Both the position numbers and the translations under genes were made by a program. This document shows positions 1 through 8,315 of a stretch of DNA of 64,000 nt, piece after piece. Source of the stretch: an uncultured Bacilli bacterium (GTDB taxonomy: Bacteria > Bacillota_I > Bacilli_A > RF39 > UBA660); assembly GCA_934096035.1 (NCBI GenBank), contig CAKOKX010000001.1, positions 372,001 to 436,000 on the forward strand, in the 5' to 3' direction. The stretch's first letter is position 1. Every line of letters begins with the position of its first letter. The notes under the pieces were generated by a model, which saw nothing but the letters and a program-made list of their open reading frames with translations, was not told the DNA's origin and made no database searches.

Positions 1-801
1 TCTCGTATAAGTTTTATAGTTACTGATCAAAATTTATTGACTCACATAAAACAAAGAATAAGTGATATAAAAATTGAGTTATTATCAAGTGAAGATTTTA
101 AGGAAACTTTTTATAAAAGTAATGGCAAAGGATTTTTACCTGGAGGATTTGTATATAATGGTACTATTTATTTCACGAACGATTTGGAATTTAACAAAAC
201 TGACTTTCATTATTTAATTCATGAAATGTTACATGCAATATCAGAAAATGAATATAAACATGGATTACTGGAATTGTCTGAAGATAGAAAAGGATATCGC
301 GGATATACAATAAATGAAGCCTGTACTGAATATTTGACTTCAGTTTTGTTGGAAGAAAGTTTTCAAGGCTATTCAAAAGATTTAAATTATATGATTCAAT
401 TATTGATGAATATAACTGATATAAGAATTCCAAAGTTAATGGAACTATATATTTTGCCTGAATCTTGGTTAACAGAAGATATTATAAAAAGATTTAATTC
501 AAATAATGAGGATCTAATTCTTTTAGTCTTGTTATATGACCAAAGATTAATACAAACTAGAAATAATCCTTACGATTCGAATAAAGTGATAAAAATATTG
601 ATCGAGGCAATATTTGATAAATTAAATTTAGGTTGTGAAATTAATTGTGCAGAAGCTGATTCTTTATTAAGAAATATTTATAATTATTATTATGGAGATG
701 GACTATATGTACCAAGCATTGAAATTAAACAAAAAATAGCAAAATTGCTAGATGATTTGGGTGAATATAAAATTTCAAAATCTAATAATGATTTAGTATA
801 A
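1..801 (+). CDS. gluzincin-like zinc metallopeptidase-fold protein, 5' partial
   Basis: The reading frame is open from the first base, so the true start lies outside the window; the TTG at 37 is only the first start-like codon. The visible part contains HEMLH (encoded about 220-234), a zincin HExxH motif. It is followed about 30 residues later by NEACTEYL, whose Glu is well placed to be the third zinc ligand of a gluzincin. No signal peptide or membrane segment is seen in the visible portion, so a cytoplasmic protein is possible. The rest is helical and matches no family I recognise. Peptidase activity is inferred from the motif only; the protein could be a structural relative. It ends in TAA and is followed by a strong hairpin at about 1038. 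Confidence 0.6.
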   Translation, partial: SRISFIVTDQNLLTHIKQRISDIKIELLSSEDFKETFYKSNGKGFLPGGFVYNGTIYFTNDLEFNKTDFHYLIHEMLHAISENEYKHGLLELSEDRKGYRGYTINEACTEYLTSVLLEESFQGYSKDLNYMIQLLMNITDIRIPKLMELYILPESWLTEDIIKRFNSNNEDLILLVLLYDQRLIQTRNNPYDSNKVIKILIEAIFDKLNLGCEINCAEADSLLRNIYNYYYGDGLYVPSIEIKQKIAKLLDDLGEYKISKSNNDLV

Positions 802-860
802 AATGTGTTAATAGAAAGTTAAATCCTTGTGGTTTGATAGATTACTAATATATTGTTTGA

Positions 861-1013
861 ATGCATATGGTTGCCCTTAAGACAATGCTTGGAAAAGATA
901 AGATAGAAGCAACTGATTATTTAAAAACAAATTCATTAAAGATACTTGAAAAATTAAATAAATTAGCAGATGAAATAAGTTCTGTTTCATATGTAGAATA
1001 TTATTCTGAATGA
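861..1013 (+). pseudogene. 50-codon ORF, possible remnant of a larger gene
   Basis: An ATG opens 50 codons (MHMVALKTML...ending VEYYSE) closed by TGA, directly upstream of the terminator at 1038. There is no convincing ribosome binding site. The sequence reads like the helical C-terminus of a longer protein, so it may be a decayed fragment. The remainder of 802-1260 shows only the hairpins and AT-rich sequence. I do not recognise the family, and translation is doubtful. Confidence 0.25.
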
Positions 1014-1037
1014 AAAGAAAATAAATAATATGTAAAA

Positions 1038-1070
1038 TAAAATAGTTAACATTAAGTGTTAACTATTTTA
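1038..1070. terminator. bidirectional hairpin terminator
   Basis: A perfect 14-bp inverted repeat (arms 1038-1051 and 1057-1070) encloses a 5-nt loop and is followed by T-rich sequence. It closes the transcription unit of the first gene. Confidence 0.7.
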
Positions 1071-1224
1071 TTTTAATTATTTTTTATGACAGCATGATAG
1101 TTTTTTCTTATGGCATTTCTATTTTTAAGTCTGTTATTTATTTTTTGCTTTGGTTATTTAATATTTATAATTCATAATTATTTTTAAAATTATAATTTCT
1201 AGTACTCAAAACAAAAATTACATT

Positions 1225-1247
1225 AAAAAAATCCCTTTAGTAAGGGA
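1225..1247 (-). terminator. intrinsic terminator of tRNA-Gly
   Basis: On the minus strand a TCCCTT/AAGGGA stem (1232-1237 with 1242-1247) is followed by six Ts (1225-1230). It lies just after the tRNA 3' end. Confidence 0.75.
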
Positions 1248-1261
1248 CTTGAGATTCAATT

Positions 1262-1336
1262 TGGAGCAAGTGAGCAGAATCGAACTGCCGTCTCAACCTT
1301 GGCAAGGTCGCATACTAACCTCTGTACTACACCTGC
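1262..1336 (-). tRNA. tRNA-Gly(GCC)
   Basis: The reverse complement folds as a complete 75-nt cloverleaf. The acceptor stem is GCAGGTG/CACTTGC, the D-stem GTAC/GTAT, the anticodon stem CGACC/GGTTG around loop TTGCCAA (anticodon GCC), and the T-arm has TTCGATT. The discriminator T is followed by an encoded CCA. Its own promoter lies upstream and a terminator follows, so it is a monocistronic tRNA gene. Confidence 0.95.
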
Positions 1337-1344
1337 GTAAATAA

Positions 1345-1373
1345 ATTGTATCAAATATGTGAAATTTTTGCAA
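1345..1373 (-). promoter_or_regulatory. sigma-A promoter of tRNA-Gly
   Basis: On the minus strand TTGCAA (1368-1373) and TACAAT (1345-1350) are separated by 17 bp. The -10 box ends 8 bp before the tRNA 5' end. Confidence 0.75.
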
Positions 1374-1379
1374 CACTAA

Positions 1380-1408
1380 TTGATAAAAAAACTAAATTTT
1401 GTTATACT
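1380..1408 (+). promoter_or_regulatory. sigma-A promoter of the LTA-synthase/LCP operon
   Basis: TTGATA and TATACT are separated by 17 bp, with the -10 box 23 bp ahead of the start codon. Confidence 0.7.
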
Positions 1409-1431
1409 TATCTAAGTAAGAAGGGATAAAT

Positions 1432-3447
1432 ATGAAACAAAAAGATAATTATGGTTATAAAAAAAATGTTAAATCAATCGTTGAATATATAATTACCAAT
1501 CGTTTATTCATATCATATGTAGTTTTATCATTAATTGCTACAATATGTGTGCGTGCATTTACAATTGGTTCTGCTTTAAAACTTAAGCCATTACTAACAG
1601 ATTTAGGATTTATCCTTGTCATCGGTGGTTTAGGTTATTTGGTAAAGCCCAAAAATCAATTCAAATATTATTTTACGTGGTTAATCATATTTAATGTAAT
1701 GTGTTTAATATCATCAATATATTATAGATTTTTTACATCATTTGCATCAATCGGAGAACTTGCAACAGTTAGACAAACGGAAACTGTAACAGGTTCAATT
1801 TTTGACAGACTAAGAATTGCTGATGGAATTTATATTTTAATCCCTATAATATTTTATTTAATTCATAAAAAACTATTATCATCATCTTATTATACATTTA
1901 TTGATAAAATTGAAAAAAGTAAAAAAATGGTTGTATCTACAGTTTTACTTGGCGTAATCTTTTTAGGTTACACTTTCGGTGTTGCCAAAAACTCTGATTA
2001 CAGCAGACTTACAAAACAATGGAATAGAATATATATTGTTGAAAGATTTGGTATTATCATGTATCAATTTAATGACTTTGCCCAATTTTTAAGACCTCAA
2101 CTAAGTAGTTTATTTGGTCAAGAAAAAGCCTTAGAGAGTTTTAATGAATACTTTGATAGCAAAAAAGCAACTGCTAAAAATGAATATACAGGAATATTAA
2201 AAGGTAAAAACATTGTTTTTGTGCATATGGAAAGTATGCAAAGTTTCTTAATGGACCTTTCATTTAATGGTAGAGAAGTAACTCCAAACTTAAATAAGTT
2301 AGCTAAAGAAGGAATGCATTTTACAAACTTTTATCCACAGGTATCAACAGGAACAAGTAGTGATACTGAGTTTACCTTATTAACAGGATTAATGCCTGCA
2401 TCAAGTGGAACTGTATTTGTAAGTTATTATGATCGTAATTATTTTACAATTCCTAAATATTTAAAAGAAGAAAACTATTTTACCTTTAGTATGCATGGAA
2501 ATCTAGCTAGTATGTGGAATCGAAATAAAGCCCATCCATCTTTAGGCTATGAAAAAATGTATTTTAGAGAATCATTTGATTTTACTGAAGATGATATTAT
2601 TAATCTAGGAATTAATGATGAACTATTCTTTAAACAAGCAATGCCAATATTAGAAAATATTGAAAAAGAAAACCAAAACTACATGGGAACGATAATTACA
2701 TTATCAAATCATTCACCATTTAAATTAGCAAGTAAACATAGTGATATAGACTTATCAAGTCATTATCAAGTAACAAATGCAACAGGAAGTACTACCGAAG
2801 CAACAAGAGACTATTTATCTTCTACAGCAGTAGGTGAATACATAAAAAGCGCTAATTACGCTGATAAAGCACTCGGAGAATTTATTAGTTACATTAAATC
2901 ATCTGATTATTTTAATAATACAGTTTTTGTATTCTATGGAGACCATGAGGCCAAATTATCTCGTAGTGAAATAAATTATTTATATAACTTAAATCCTGAA
3001 ACTGGAGATGTATATGATGATGCAAATCCAAATTATGTAGAATATGATTATTATGATCATGAATTAAATAAGAAAACACCATTAATAATTTGGACAAAAG
3101 ATCAAGACTTACAAAGTATATTTACAGGAAAAGTTACTTATACTATGGGTATGTATAACGTTGCAGCCACAATACTTAATATGTATGGCATATACAATAA
3201 ATACAACATTGGAGAAGATATATTTACCATTAAAGATAACAATCTTGTAGTTTATCCAAATGGAAATATCCTAACAAATAAAGTATATTATAATAATTCA
3301 ACAGGTGAATATAAAGTATTAAAAGAAGATAATTTTACTGAAGATTACATAAAGAATCTAAGTGAAATAGGTGAAAAAAGACTTGAAATATCTAATGATA
3401 TTATAGTGTATAACTTATTAAACAACAAAAAAATGAATGGAGAGTAA
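1432..3447 (+). CDS. ltaS: LTA synthase-family membrane sulfatase-fold phosphotransferase
   Basis: This polytopic enzyme has about five N-terminal membrane helices (residues about 25-190) and an extracellular alkaline-phosphatase/sulfatase-type domain (about 255-620). Landmarks are a metal Glu in FVHMESMQ (about 264), a nucleophile-type Thr in STGTSSDTEF (about 305) and the metal-binding FYGDHEAK (about 500). Family members move glycerol-phosphate from phosphatidylglycerol onto lipoteichoic acid outside the membrane. At 671 residues it has the usual LtaS architecture. The ATG follows AGAAGGGA. It begins a three-gene operon with an anchored unknown protein and an LCP ligase, all envelope functions. 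The polymer backbone actually made cannot be read from sequence. Confidence 0.85.
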   Translation: MKQKDNYGYKKNVKSIVEYIITNRLFISYVVLSLIATICVRAFTIGSALKLKPLLTDLGFILVIGGLGYLVKPKNQFKYYFTWLIIFNVMCLISSIYYRFFTSFASIGELATVRQTETVTGSIFDRLRIADGIYILIPIIFYLIHKKLLSSSYYTFIDKIEKSKKMVVSTVLLGVIFLGYTFGVAKNSDYSRLTKQWNRIYIVERFGIIMYQFNDFAQFLRPQLSSLFGQEKALESFNEYFDSKKATAKNEYTGILKGKNIVFVHMESMQSFLMDLSFNGREVTPNLNKLAKEGMHFTNFYPQVSTGTSSDTEFTLLTGLMPASSGTVFVSYYDRNYFTIPKYLKEENYFTFSMHGNLASMWNRNKAHPSLGYEKMYFRESFDFTEDDIINLGINDELFFKQAMPILENIEKENQNYMGTIITLSNHSPFKLASKHSDIDLSSHYQVTNATGSTTEATRDYLSSTAVGEYIKSANYADKALGEFISYIKSSDYFNNTVFVFYGDHEAKLSRSEINYLYNLNPETGDVYDDANPNYVEYDYYDHELNKKTPLIIWTKDQDLQSIFTGKVTYTMGMYNVAATILNMYGIYNKYNIGEDIFTIKDNNLVVYPNGNILTNKVYYNNSTGEYKVLKEDNFTEDYIKNLSEIGEKRLEISNDIIVYNLLNNKKMNGE

Positions 3448-3448
3448 T

Positions 3449-4078
3449 ATGAAGAAAAAATATAAATATCCTTTACTATTATTAATTTTAGTAATCATTG
3501 TAATAGTGGGATTAATATTATTTAAATTGTTTTTTGCTAAAGATGAAGTTAAAAATAATGTTAAAGTTATAGACTCAATCGTAGATTTTTCATATACATT
3601 AGATGAAAGAGATACTAAACTTATGAAAGACAATTACCAAGAGTTAAAAAATATATTAAAAGAAAGAGAAATCGACTATAAAGAATATGCAAAAGTATTA
3701 GCAAAACTATTTGTTATAGATTTGTTTACTATGGATAACAAAATAAATAAATATGATGTAGCATGTTTAGAATACGTTTATCCAGATAATTTAGAAAACT
3801 TTAAGACTAATGTCGAAGATACAATTTATAAACTTATGGAAGATAACACATATGGGAAAAGAACAGAAAAATTGTCCACAGTAAATAATGTAGAAATTAC
3901 AAATGAAGAAGAAAGTACATTTAAAATAAATGAAGAAGAAGTACCAAGTTATGTAGTAACACTAAATTGGACATATGATAAAGATCTAGGGTATGACAAA
4001 AATGCCACGATAACAATGATAAAAAAAGATAAAAAATTATATGTTGTTGAGTATAAAGCAGGTGCAGTAAATGAATAA
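3449..4078 (+). CDS. membrane-anchored protein of unknown function
   Basis: The product is about 209 residues, with a short basic N-terminus, one membrane helix (about 7-27) and a soluble, presumably extracellular domain. The domain is rich in charged residues and ends in beta-prone segments (VTLNWTYDK, LYVVEYKAG), reminiscent of an NTF2-like fold. The start is the ATG preceded by GGAGAG. An upstream in-frame ATG at 3437 lies inside the LTA-synthase end and has no suitable site. The gene sits one base after that stop and overlaps the next gene by 8 bp, so translation is coupled. A role beside LTA and LCP enzymes in polymer display is likely, but I recognise no family. Confidence 0.7.
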   Translation: MKKKYKYPLLLLILVIIVIVGLILFKLFFAKDEVKNNVKVIDSIVDFSYTLDERDTKLMKDNYQELKNILKEREIDYKEYAKVLAKLFVIDLFTMDNKINKYDVACLEYVYPDNLENFKTNVEDTIYKLMEDNTYGKRTEKLSTVNNVEITNEEESTFKINEEEVPSYVVTLNWTYDKDLGYDKNATITMIKKDKKLYVVEYKAGAVNE

Positions 4079-6014
4079 AATGGTTAGAAAGTTAAAAAAA
4101 TCAAATAAAGCATTAAGATTTTTATATTATTTGGTTATGATTTTCTATGTAGTGGGACTAGTATTATTTATTAAAAGTTTATTAAGCCTAACAGGCATAG
4201 AAACAATGATAAGAACTATAGTAATAATATTTTTTATTATATATTTTTTACTTTATTCATTTATAAATTTACTAAATTTACTTCGTAGAAAATACAAGGG
4301 AGTAATAATAAGTACAATATTTTCTTTATTATTTATACTTATCTTTTTGGTGGGGGCATACTACATAAATTATGTTTATAATAATTTAAATAACATGCAA
4401 GAAAGTGATAAGATAACATATAATACATATCTATTAACTTTAAAAGACAGTGAATTTAATAATAACAGTAAAATAGGGTTAATAAGTAGTAAAAGAGATA
4501 AAGATAATAACGAATTATCAACAAAATTATATAAAAATAAGAAATTAAAAAATGAAATTGTAGAATATGAAGATTATATTAAATTGTTATTGGATTTATA
4601 TAATAAAGAGATTGATGCAGTATTTGTACCGGGGAACTTTGAGACTTTGTTTAGAAATGAAGAAGGATTTGAAAATATTCTTAATGATACAAAAGTAATT
4701 TACGAATACAGTGAAAAAAAGAAAAATGAGGATTTAAACTTAGTTAGTGATAAAGATTTTAATGAACCATTAACATTTTTATTTCTAGGAGTAGATTCCG
4801 AAGGCGATGGGCTTAATGCTAATGCTGCCTTTAATGGAGATACCTTAATGCTTATGTCATTTAATCCTAAAACTCTAAGTTCAGTTCTTTTGTCAATTCC
4901 AAGAGACACATATGTACCAATTGCATGTAATAACAATAGATACGCTAAGATTAATTCATCTGCAGCATATGGAACTGGTTGTGTAATAAGTACAATAAAT
5001 AAATTTTTAGATATTAATATTGACTACTATGTTAAAATAAATTTTAAAGGTGTAGTTGATTTAGTTGAAGCTGTCGGGGGAGTTGAAGTTGATGTTGAAG
5101 CACCAACATATATGGCCAATAAATATAATGGCAAAGTTTGTGAACAAAACAGTGATAGAGCGTGGGGAGATAAATTAGTTTGTATGGACCCAGGACGTCA
5201 AGTATTAAATGGTGAACAAGCTTTAGCATATGCAAGATGTAGACATATGTATATTGGTAGTGATTTAGATAGAGTAAAACATCAACAACAAGTCGTAGAA
5301 GCTCTAGCAAATAAAGTATTGCATTTTAATAGTATTAAAGAATTTCAAGATATATTAAATGCCGTAAGTAAAAATATTGCCACAAATATGGAAACCGATA
5401 CAATTCTTTCAGGATATAATGTTGCTAAAAATGTTTTAGGAAATAAACTATCTGGTAAAGACTCATTAAATATTCAAAAAGCAACATTAGAAACATATAG
5501 TTTAAATGTATATGTTCCATCTCAAGGAAGAAATACATCAGCTCAAGGTTATTATGAAAGTAGTCTAGAAGATATAAAGAAAGCGTTTAATATAGTATTA
5601 GGAAAAGAAAAAGAAGAACCTATAAAAACATTTAGTTTTTCAGTTAATGAAACTTACGAAATATATCGTCCAGGAAAAGGTAAAAGAAGTGGGCAATCCG
5701 GAGCTTTACTTCCAAGCTTTATAGGAAAAACAGTAAGTGAAGCCCAAGAATTTTGTAAAAATAACAATATCACTTTAGATATAAAATATGTTGATAGTGG
5801 AAATGAACATTATAATAGTCAAGTATCTGTTGGACTAATCGGAGATCAAAGTGTTCATAAAGATGTATTATTATCAACAGTTTCAAATTTAACTATATAT
5901 GTTGTAAATAGTAAATCAACAAATAATAATTCAAACAATAATACTTCTAAAAGTACAGAAAATAAAAATGATAATAGTAAAAGTGATGCTATAATAAAAG
6001 GATTTATTGATTAA
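4071..6014 (+). CDS. LytR-CpsA-Psr (LCP) glycopolymer ligase with PASTA-like C-terminal domain
   Basis: Three N-terminal membrane helices (about 17-105) precede an extracellular LCP domain (about 232-420). Hallmarks are FLFLGVDSEGDG, the phosphate-binding SIPRDTYVP (about 276) and ARCRHMYIGSDLDRVKHQQQ (about 387), which carries the catalytic Arg residues. LCP proteins transfer undecaprenyl-linked teichoic acids or capsule to peptidoglycan. Unusually, a PASTA-like module (LPSFIGKTVSEAQEFCKNN, about 545-615) and an Asn/Ser-rich low-complexity tail follow. PASTA modules bind peptidoglycan or muropeptides in Ser/Thr kinases and PBPs. The gene overlaps its upstream partner, and the stop lies in the loop of a perfect terminator hairpin. 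Confidence 0.88.
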   Translation: MNKMVRKLKKSNKALRFLYYLVMIFYVVGLVLFIKSLLSLTGIETMIRTIVIIFFIIYFLLYSFINLLNLLRRKYKGVIISTIFSLLFILIFLVGAYYINYVYNNLNNMQESDKITYNTYLLTLKDSEFNNNSKIGLISSKRDKDNNELSTKLYKNKKLKNEIVEYEDYIKLLLDLYNKEIDAVFVPGNFETLFRNEEGFENILNDTKVIYEYSEKKKNEDLNLVSDKDFNEPLTFLFLGVDSEGDGLNANAAFNGDTLMLMSFNPKTLSSVLLSIPRDTYVPIACNNNRYAKINSSAAYGTGCVISTINKFLDINIDYYVKINFKGVVDLVEAVGGVEVDVEAPTYMANKYNGKVCEQNSDRAWGDKLVCMDPGRQVLNGEQALAYARCRHMYIGSDLDRVKHQQQVVEALANKVLHFNSIKEFQDILNAVSKNIATNMETDTILSGYNVAKNVLGNKLSGKDSLNIQKATLETYSLNVYVPSQGRNTSAQGYYESSLEDIKKAFNIVLGKEKEEPIKTFSFSVNETYEIYRPGKGKRSGQSGALLPSFIGKTVSEAQEFCKNNNITLDIKYVDSGNEHYNSQVSVGLIGDQSVHKDVLLSTVSNLTIYVVNSKSTNNNSNNNTSKSTENKNDNSKSDAIIKGFID

Positions 6015-6030
6015 GTTTCAATAAATCCTT
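5998..6030. terminator. bidirectional terminator between convergent genes
   Basis: A perfect 13-bp stem (5998-6010 with 6018-6030) encloses a 7-nt loop holding the LCP stop codon and is followed by a T-rich tract. It serves both this operon and the minus-strand gene that ends at 6029. Confidence 0.85.
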
Positions 6031-6406
6031 ATTTCTTTTTAATATTCTTCTTTCTTTTATTAGGGCTAACATAGCCATTTTTTCTTTTAGTTTGATTATT
6101 TGTTTTCTTTTTTGTACTAGTATTTTTATTATTATTTTTATTTTTTGCAGTACTATTTTTATTCGTAGTTTTTTTAGCAGTATTATTTTTCTTTGAAACT
6201 TTTTTAGTTTCTTTTGGGGCTTCAATAATCTTATCAAACTTAGTATTTGAGGACAGTTTTGAAGAGCCATTTTTTTCAATTTCAAGTTTTTCCAGTTTAC
6301 TTAATATAATCCACATTACACCAACTATAATAATTAATAAACATAATGAAATTAAAACAATTAAAATTATATCAATTTTATCAAAATTCTTTTCCAAAAT
6401 AATCAC
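6029..6406 (-). CDS. small membrane protein with Lys/Asn-rich tail
   Basis: One membrane helix (about 12-34) is followed by a hydrophilic tail of more than 80 residues. The tail is almost entirely Lys, Asn, Thr and Ser (for example KKNNTAKKTTNKNSTAK) and very basic. Such tails may bind nucleic acids or anionic wall polymers, but no family is recognised. The GTG at 6404-6406 opens the ORF. A TTG three codons later, preceded by GGGTG, is an equally good start. Low-complexity composition makes homology inference unsafe. It is convergent with the LCP gene and shares its terminator. Confidence 0.55.
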   Translation of the reverse strand: MIILEKNFDKIDIILIVLISLCLLIIIVGVMWIILSKLEKLEIEKNGSSKLSSNTKFDKIIEAPKETKKVSKKNNTAKKTTNKNSTAKNKNNNKNTSTKKKTNNQTKRKNGYVSPNKRKKNIKKK

Positions 6407-6451
6407 CCACTCAAATTAAATATATTATAATATAAAAAAGTAAAAAATAAT

Positions 6452-6506
6452 AGTGATTTTACATATATTTACTTTAAATACTGTAAATAATTTGAGTGAT
6501 TTTACA
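6452..6506 (+). repeat. 12-bp direct repeat upstream of the glucosaminidase gene
   Basis: AGTGATTTTACA occurs at 6452-6463 and 6495-6506, 43 bp apart. The second copy overlaps the last bases of the -35 box and the spacer of the promoter at 6492. The placement would suit an operator, but chance in AT-rich DNA cannot be excluded. Confidence 0.35.
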
Positions 6507-6520
6507 AAATTTGTTATAAT
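6492..6520 (+). promoter_or_regulatory. sigma-A promoter of the glucosaminidase-cohesin pair
   Basis: TTGAGT and TATAAT are separated by 17 bp, about 30 bp before the ATG, which has a strong AAGGAGG site. Confidence 0.75.
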
Positions 6521-6550
6521 AAAGGTAATAATGTAGAAGGAGGTCAAAAT

Positions 6551-8302
6551 ATGAAAAAAATAATAACATTAATTATTTTTATAGTGTCCTTTTTTTACAT
6601 AAGTAATGTAAATGCGAGTTCTTATACACACAGAATAAAGATCTTAAATAATCAAACAAATCTAAGAAAAGACCCTGGAGGAACTGATGGAACAAGAATT
6701 GGTTTGCTTTACAGAAATGATTATTATGTTTTAAAAGATGATAAAATGTATGATGATATTAATAATCATAAAAGATGTAATGGTGGATGGTATCATATGA
6801 CATATTATACTAATGTTGATGGCTATGTATGTAGTGATGATGTTGAACTTGTAATATCCTATAGTACTGATACAGAAACACCCACAACAGAATGTGAAAA
6901 AACTCTAAGTGAAGCTGGATTTCCTTCGAGTTACTGGGGAGGAATATGTAGTTTGAAAGAAAAAAATCCATCATGGACATTTCAACCTGTTAAAATAGAA
7001 TTAAATTGGGACAGTGTAGTAGAAAAAGAAAGTGAATGTGGAAAGAATTTTATTTCTAAAACTATATATGATGATGAATTTTTTGATGATACATGTAACA
7101 AAACATCACCTGGAGGTTATGTAGCACCTTCTAAAATAGCTATAGCTTATTATATGGATCCAAGAAATGCATTTACTGAAAAATATGTTTTTCAATTTTT
7201 AGACCAATCATATGATGGAAATTTAAAAGATAATTACCCTAAAGCTGTTGAAACAATTCTTACCGGTACAGCATTTAATGAATATCATACAAGTATAGGA
7301 AATAGTTTAAAAGACTTAATTATTGCAGGAAGTATTGATAAAGCAAGTCCAATATCAATAGCATCTAAAATGCGGGTTGAACTAGGCGTAGGCACAAGTC
7401 TTGAAAATTTATATAAAGGAATATACGGCGAATTAGAAAATCTTTATTATGGTTATTTTAACTTCTTTAATTTTGGTGTAACAGATGCATGTGTAGCCAA
7501 AAAAGGAACAACTTATTGTGGATTGAATTATGCTTATAAGTCTGGTTGGAAAGGTGTAGATGTTGCCATTAATGGAGGGATAGAACAATTTTCAAAAGGT
7601 TATATTCAAAAAGGACAATACACTGGATATTTTCAAAAATTTGATGTTAATAAACTTGAAAATATTGCATCACACCAATATATGACAAATGTTTCTGGTG
7701 CAATGAGCGAATCAAGTACAGCATTTAGTGCCTATGAAAAAAATAATTTGTTAGACTTAAATTTAATATTTAAGGTTCCCGTATTTAATAATATGAACGC
7801 CACAATTACTAATAGTGGTAGTGGTGCAGTAGATAATCCCGAAGATAATGATTCTAAACCAAGTACAATACCAATAAGTACGATTGTTACATCAAGTGGT
7901 TATAGATATACATCAAAATATATCTCAAATATAGCGGTTGGTACAGAAGTAAAGGATGTAAAAAGTGATTTAGAATCAGTTGCAGGTAATGCTACAGTAA
8001 ATATATCTGATAAAGATGGAAATTATGTAACAAGTGGAATTATGAAAACTGGATATAAAGTATCAATAAACAATCAAAGTTCTACTGAAGTACTTGAAGT
8101 AATTATAAAAGGTGATACATCAGGTGATGGTGAAATAAATGCCCTAGATTTACTACAAGTTGTAAAATATATTTCTGGTTCATATACTTTAGAAGGAGCT
8201 TATAAAGAAGCTGCAGATACATCAGGTGATAATGAAATAAATGCCTTAGATGTTTTACAAATAGTAAAAAATATTTCTGGATCATACCAAATAATTCAAT
8301 AA
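6551..8302 (+). CDS. secreted peptidoglycan N-acetylglucosaminidase with SH3-like and dockerin domains
   Basis: A signal peptide (about 1-23) precedes an SH3b-like domain (about 28-105), which usually binds the wall. A LytG/Auto-type glucosaminidase domain follows (about 110-400). Its typical signatures are GFPSSYWGG, YYMDPRNAFTEKYVFQF, GTAFNEYH and ASPISIASKMRVELG, where the Glu matches the catalytic acid of the family. The enzyme would cut the GlcNAc-MurNAc glycan strand. The C-terminus (about 520-580) is a type I dockerin: two F-hand repeats, DTSGDGEINALDLLQVVKYI and DTSGDNEINALDVLQIVKNI, each with Ca2+ ligands at positions 1, 3, 5, 9 and 12. The gene starts after AAGGAGG. Fourteen bases downstream begins a cohesin-bearing membrane protein, its likely docking partner. 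Confidence 0.85.
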   Translation: MKKIITLIIFIVSFFYISNVNASSYTHRIKILNNQTNLRKDPGGTDGTRIGLLYRNDYYVLKDDKMYDDINNHKRCNGGWYHMTYYTNVDGYVCSDDVELVISYSTDTETPTTECEKTLSEAGFPSSYWGGICSLKEKNPSWTFQPVKIELNWDSVVEKESECGKNFISKTIYDDEFFDDTCNKTSPGGYVAPSKIAIAYYMDPRNAFTEKYVFQFLDQSYDGNLKDNYPKAVETILTGTAFNEYHTSIGNSLKDLIIAGSIDKASPISIASKMRVELGVGTSLENLYKGIYGELENLYYGYFNFFNFGVTDACVAKKGTTYCGLNYAYKSGWKGVDVAINGGIEQFSKGYIQKGQYTGYFQKFDVNKLENIASHQYMTNVSGAMSESSTAFSAYEKNNLLDLNLIFKVPVFNNMNATITNSGSGAVDNPEDNDSKPSTIPISTIVTSSGYRYTSKYISNIAVGTEVKDVKSDLESVAGNATVNISDKDGNYVTSGIMKTGYKVSINNQSSTEVLEVIIKGDTSGDGEINALDLLQVVKYISGSYTLEGAYKEAADTSGDNEINALDVLQIVKNISGSYQIIQ

Positions 8303-8315
8303 AGGAGAGATTTAA

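Noticed and set aside
1262..1336. tRNA-Gly as an integration site of a mobile element
   Set aside because: No integrase and no repeated tRNA 3' end is seen nearby.
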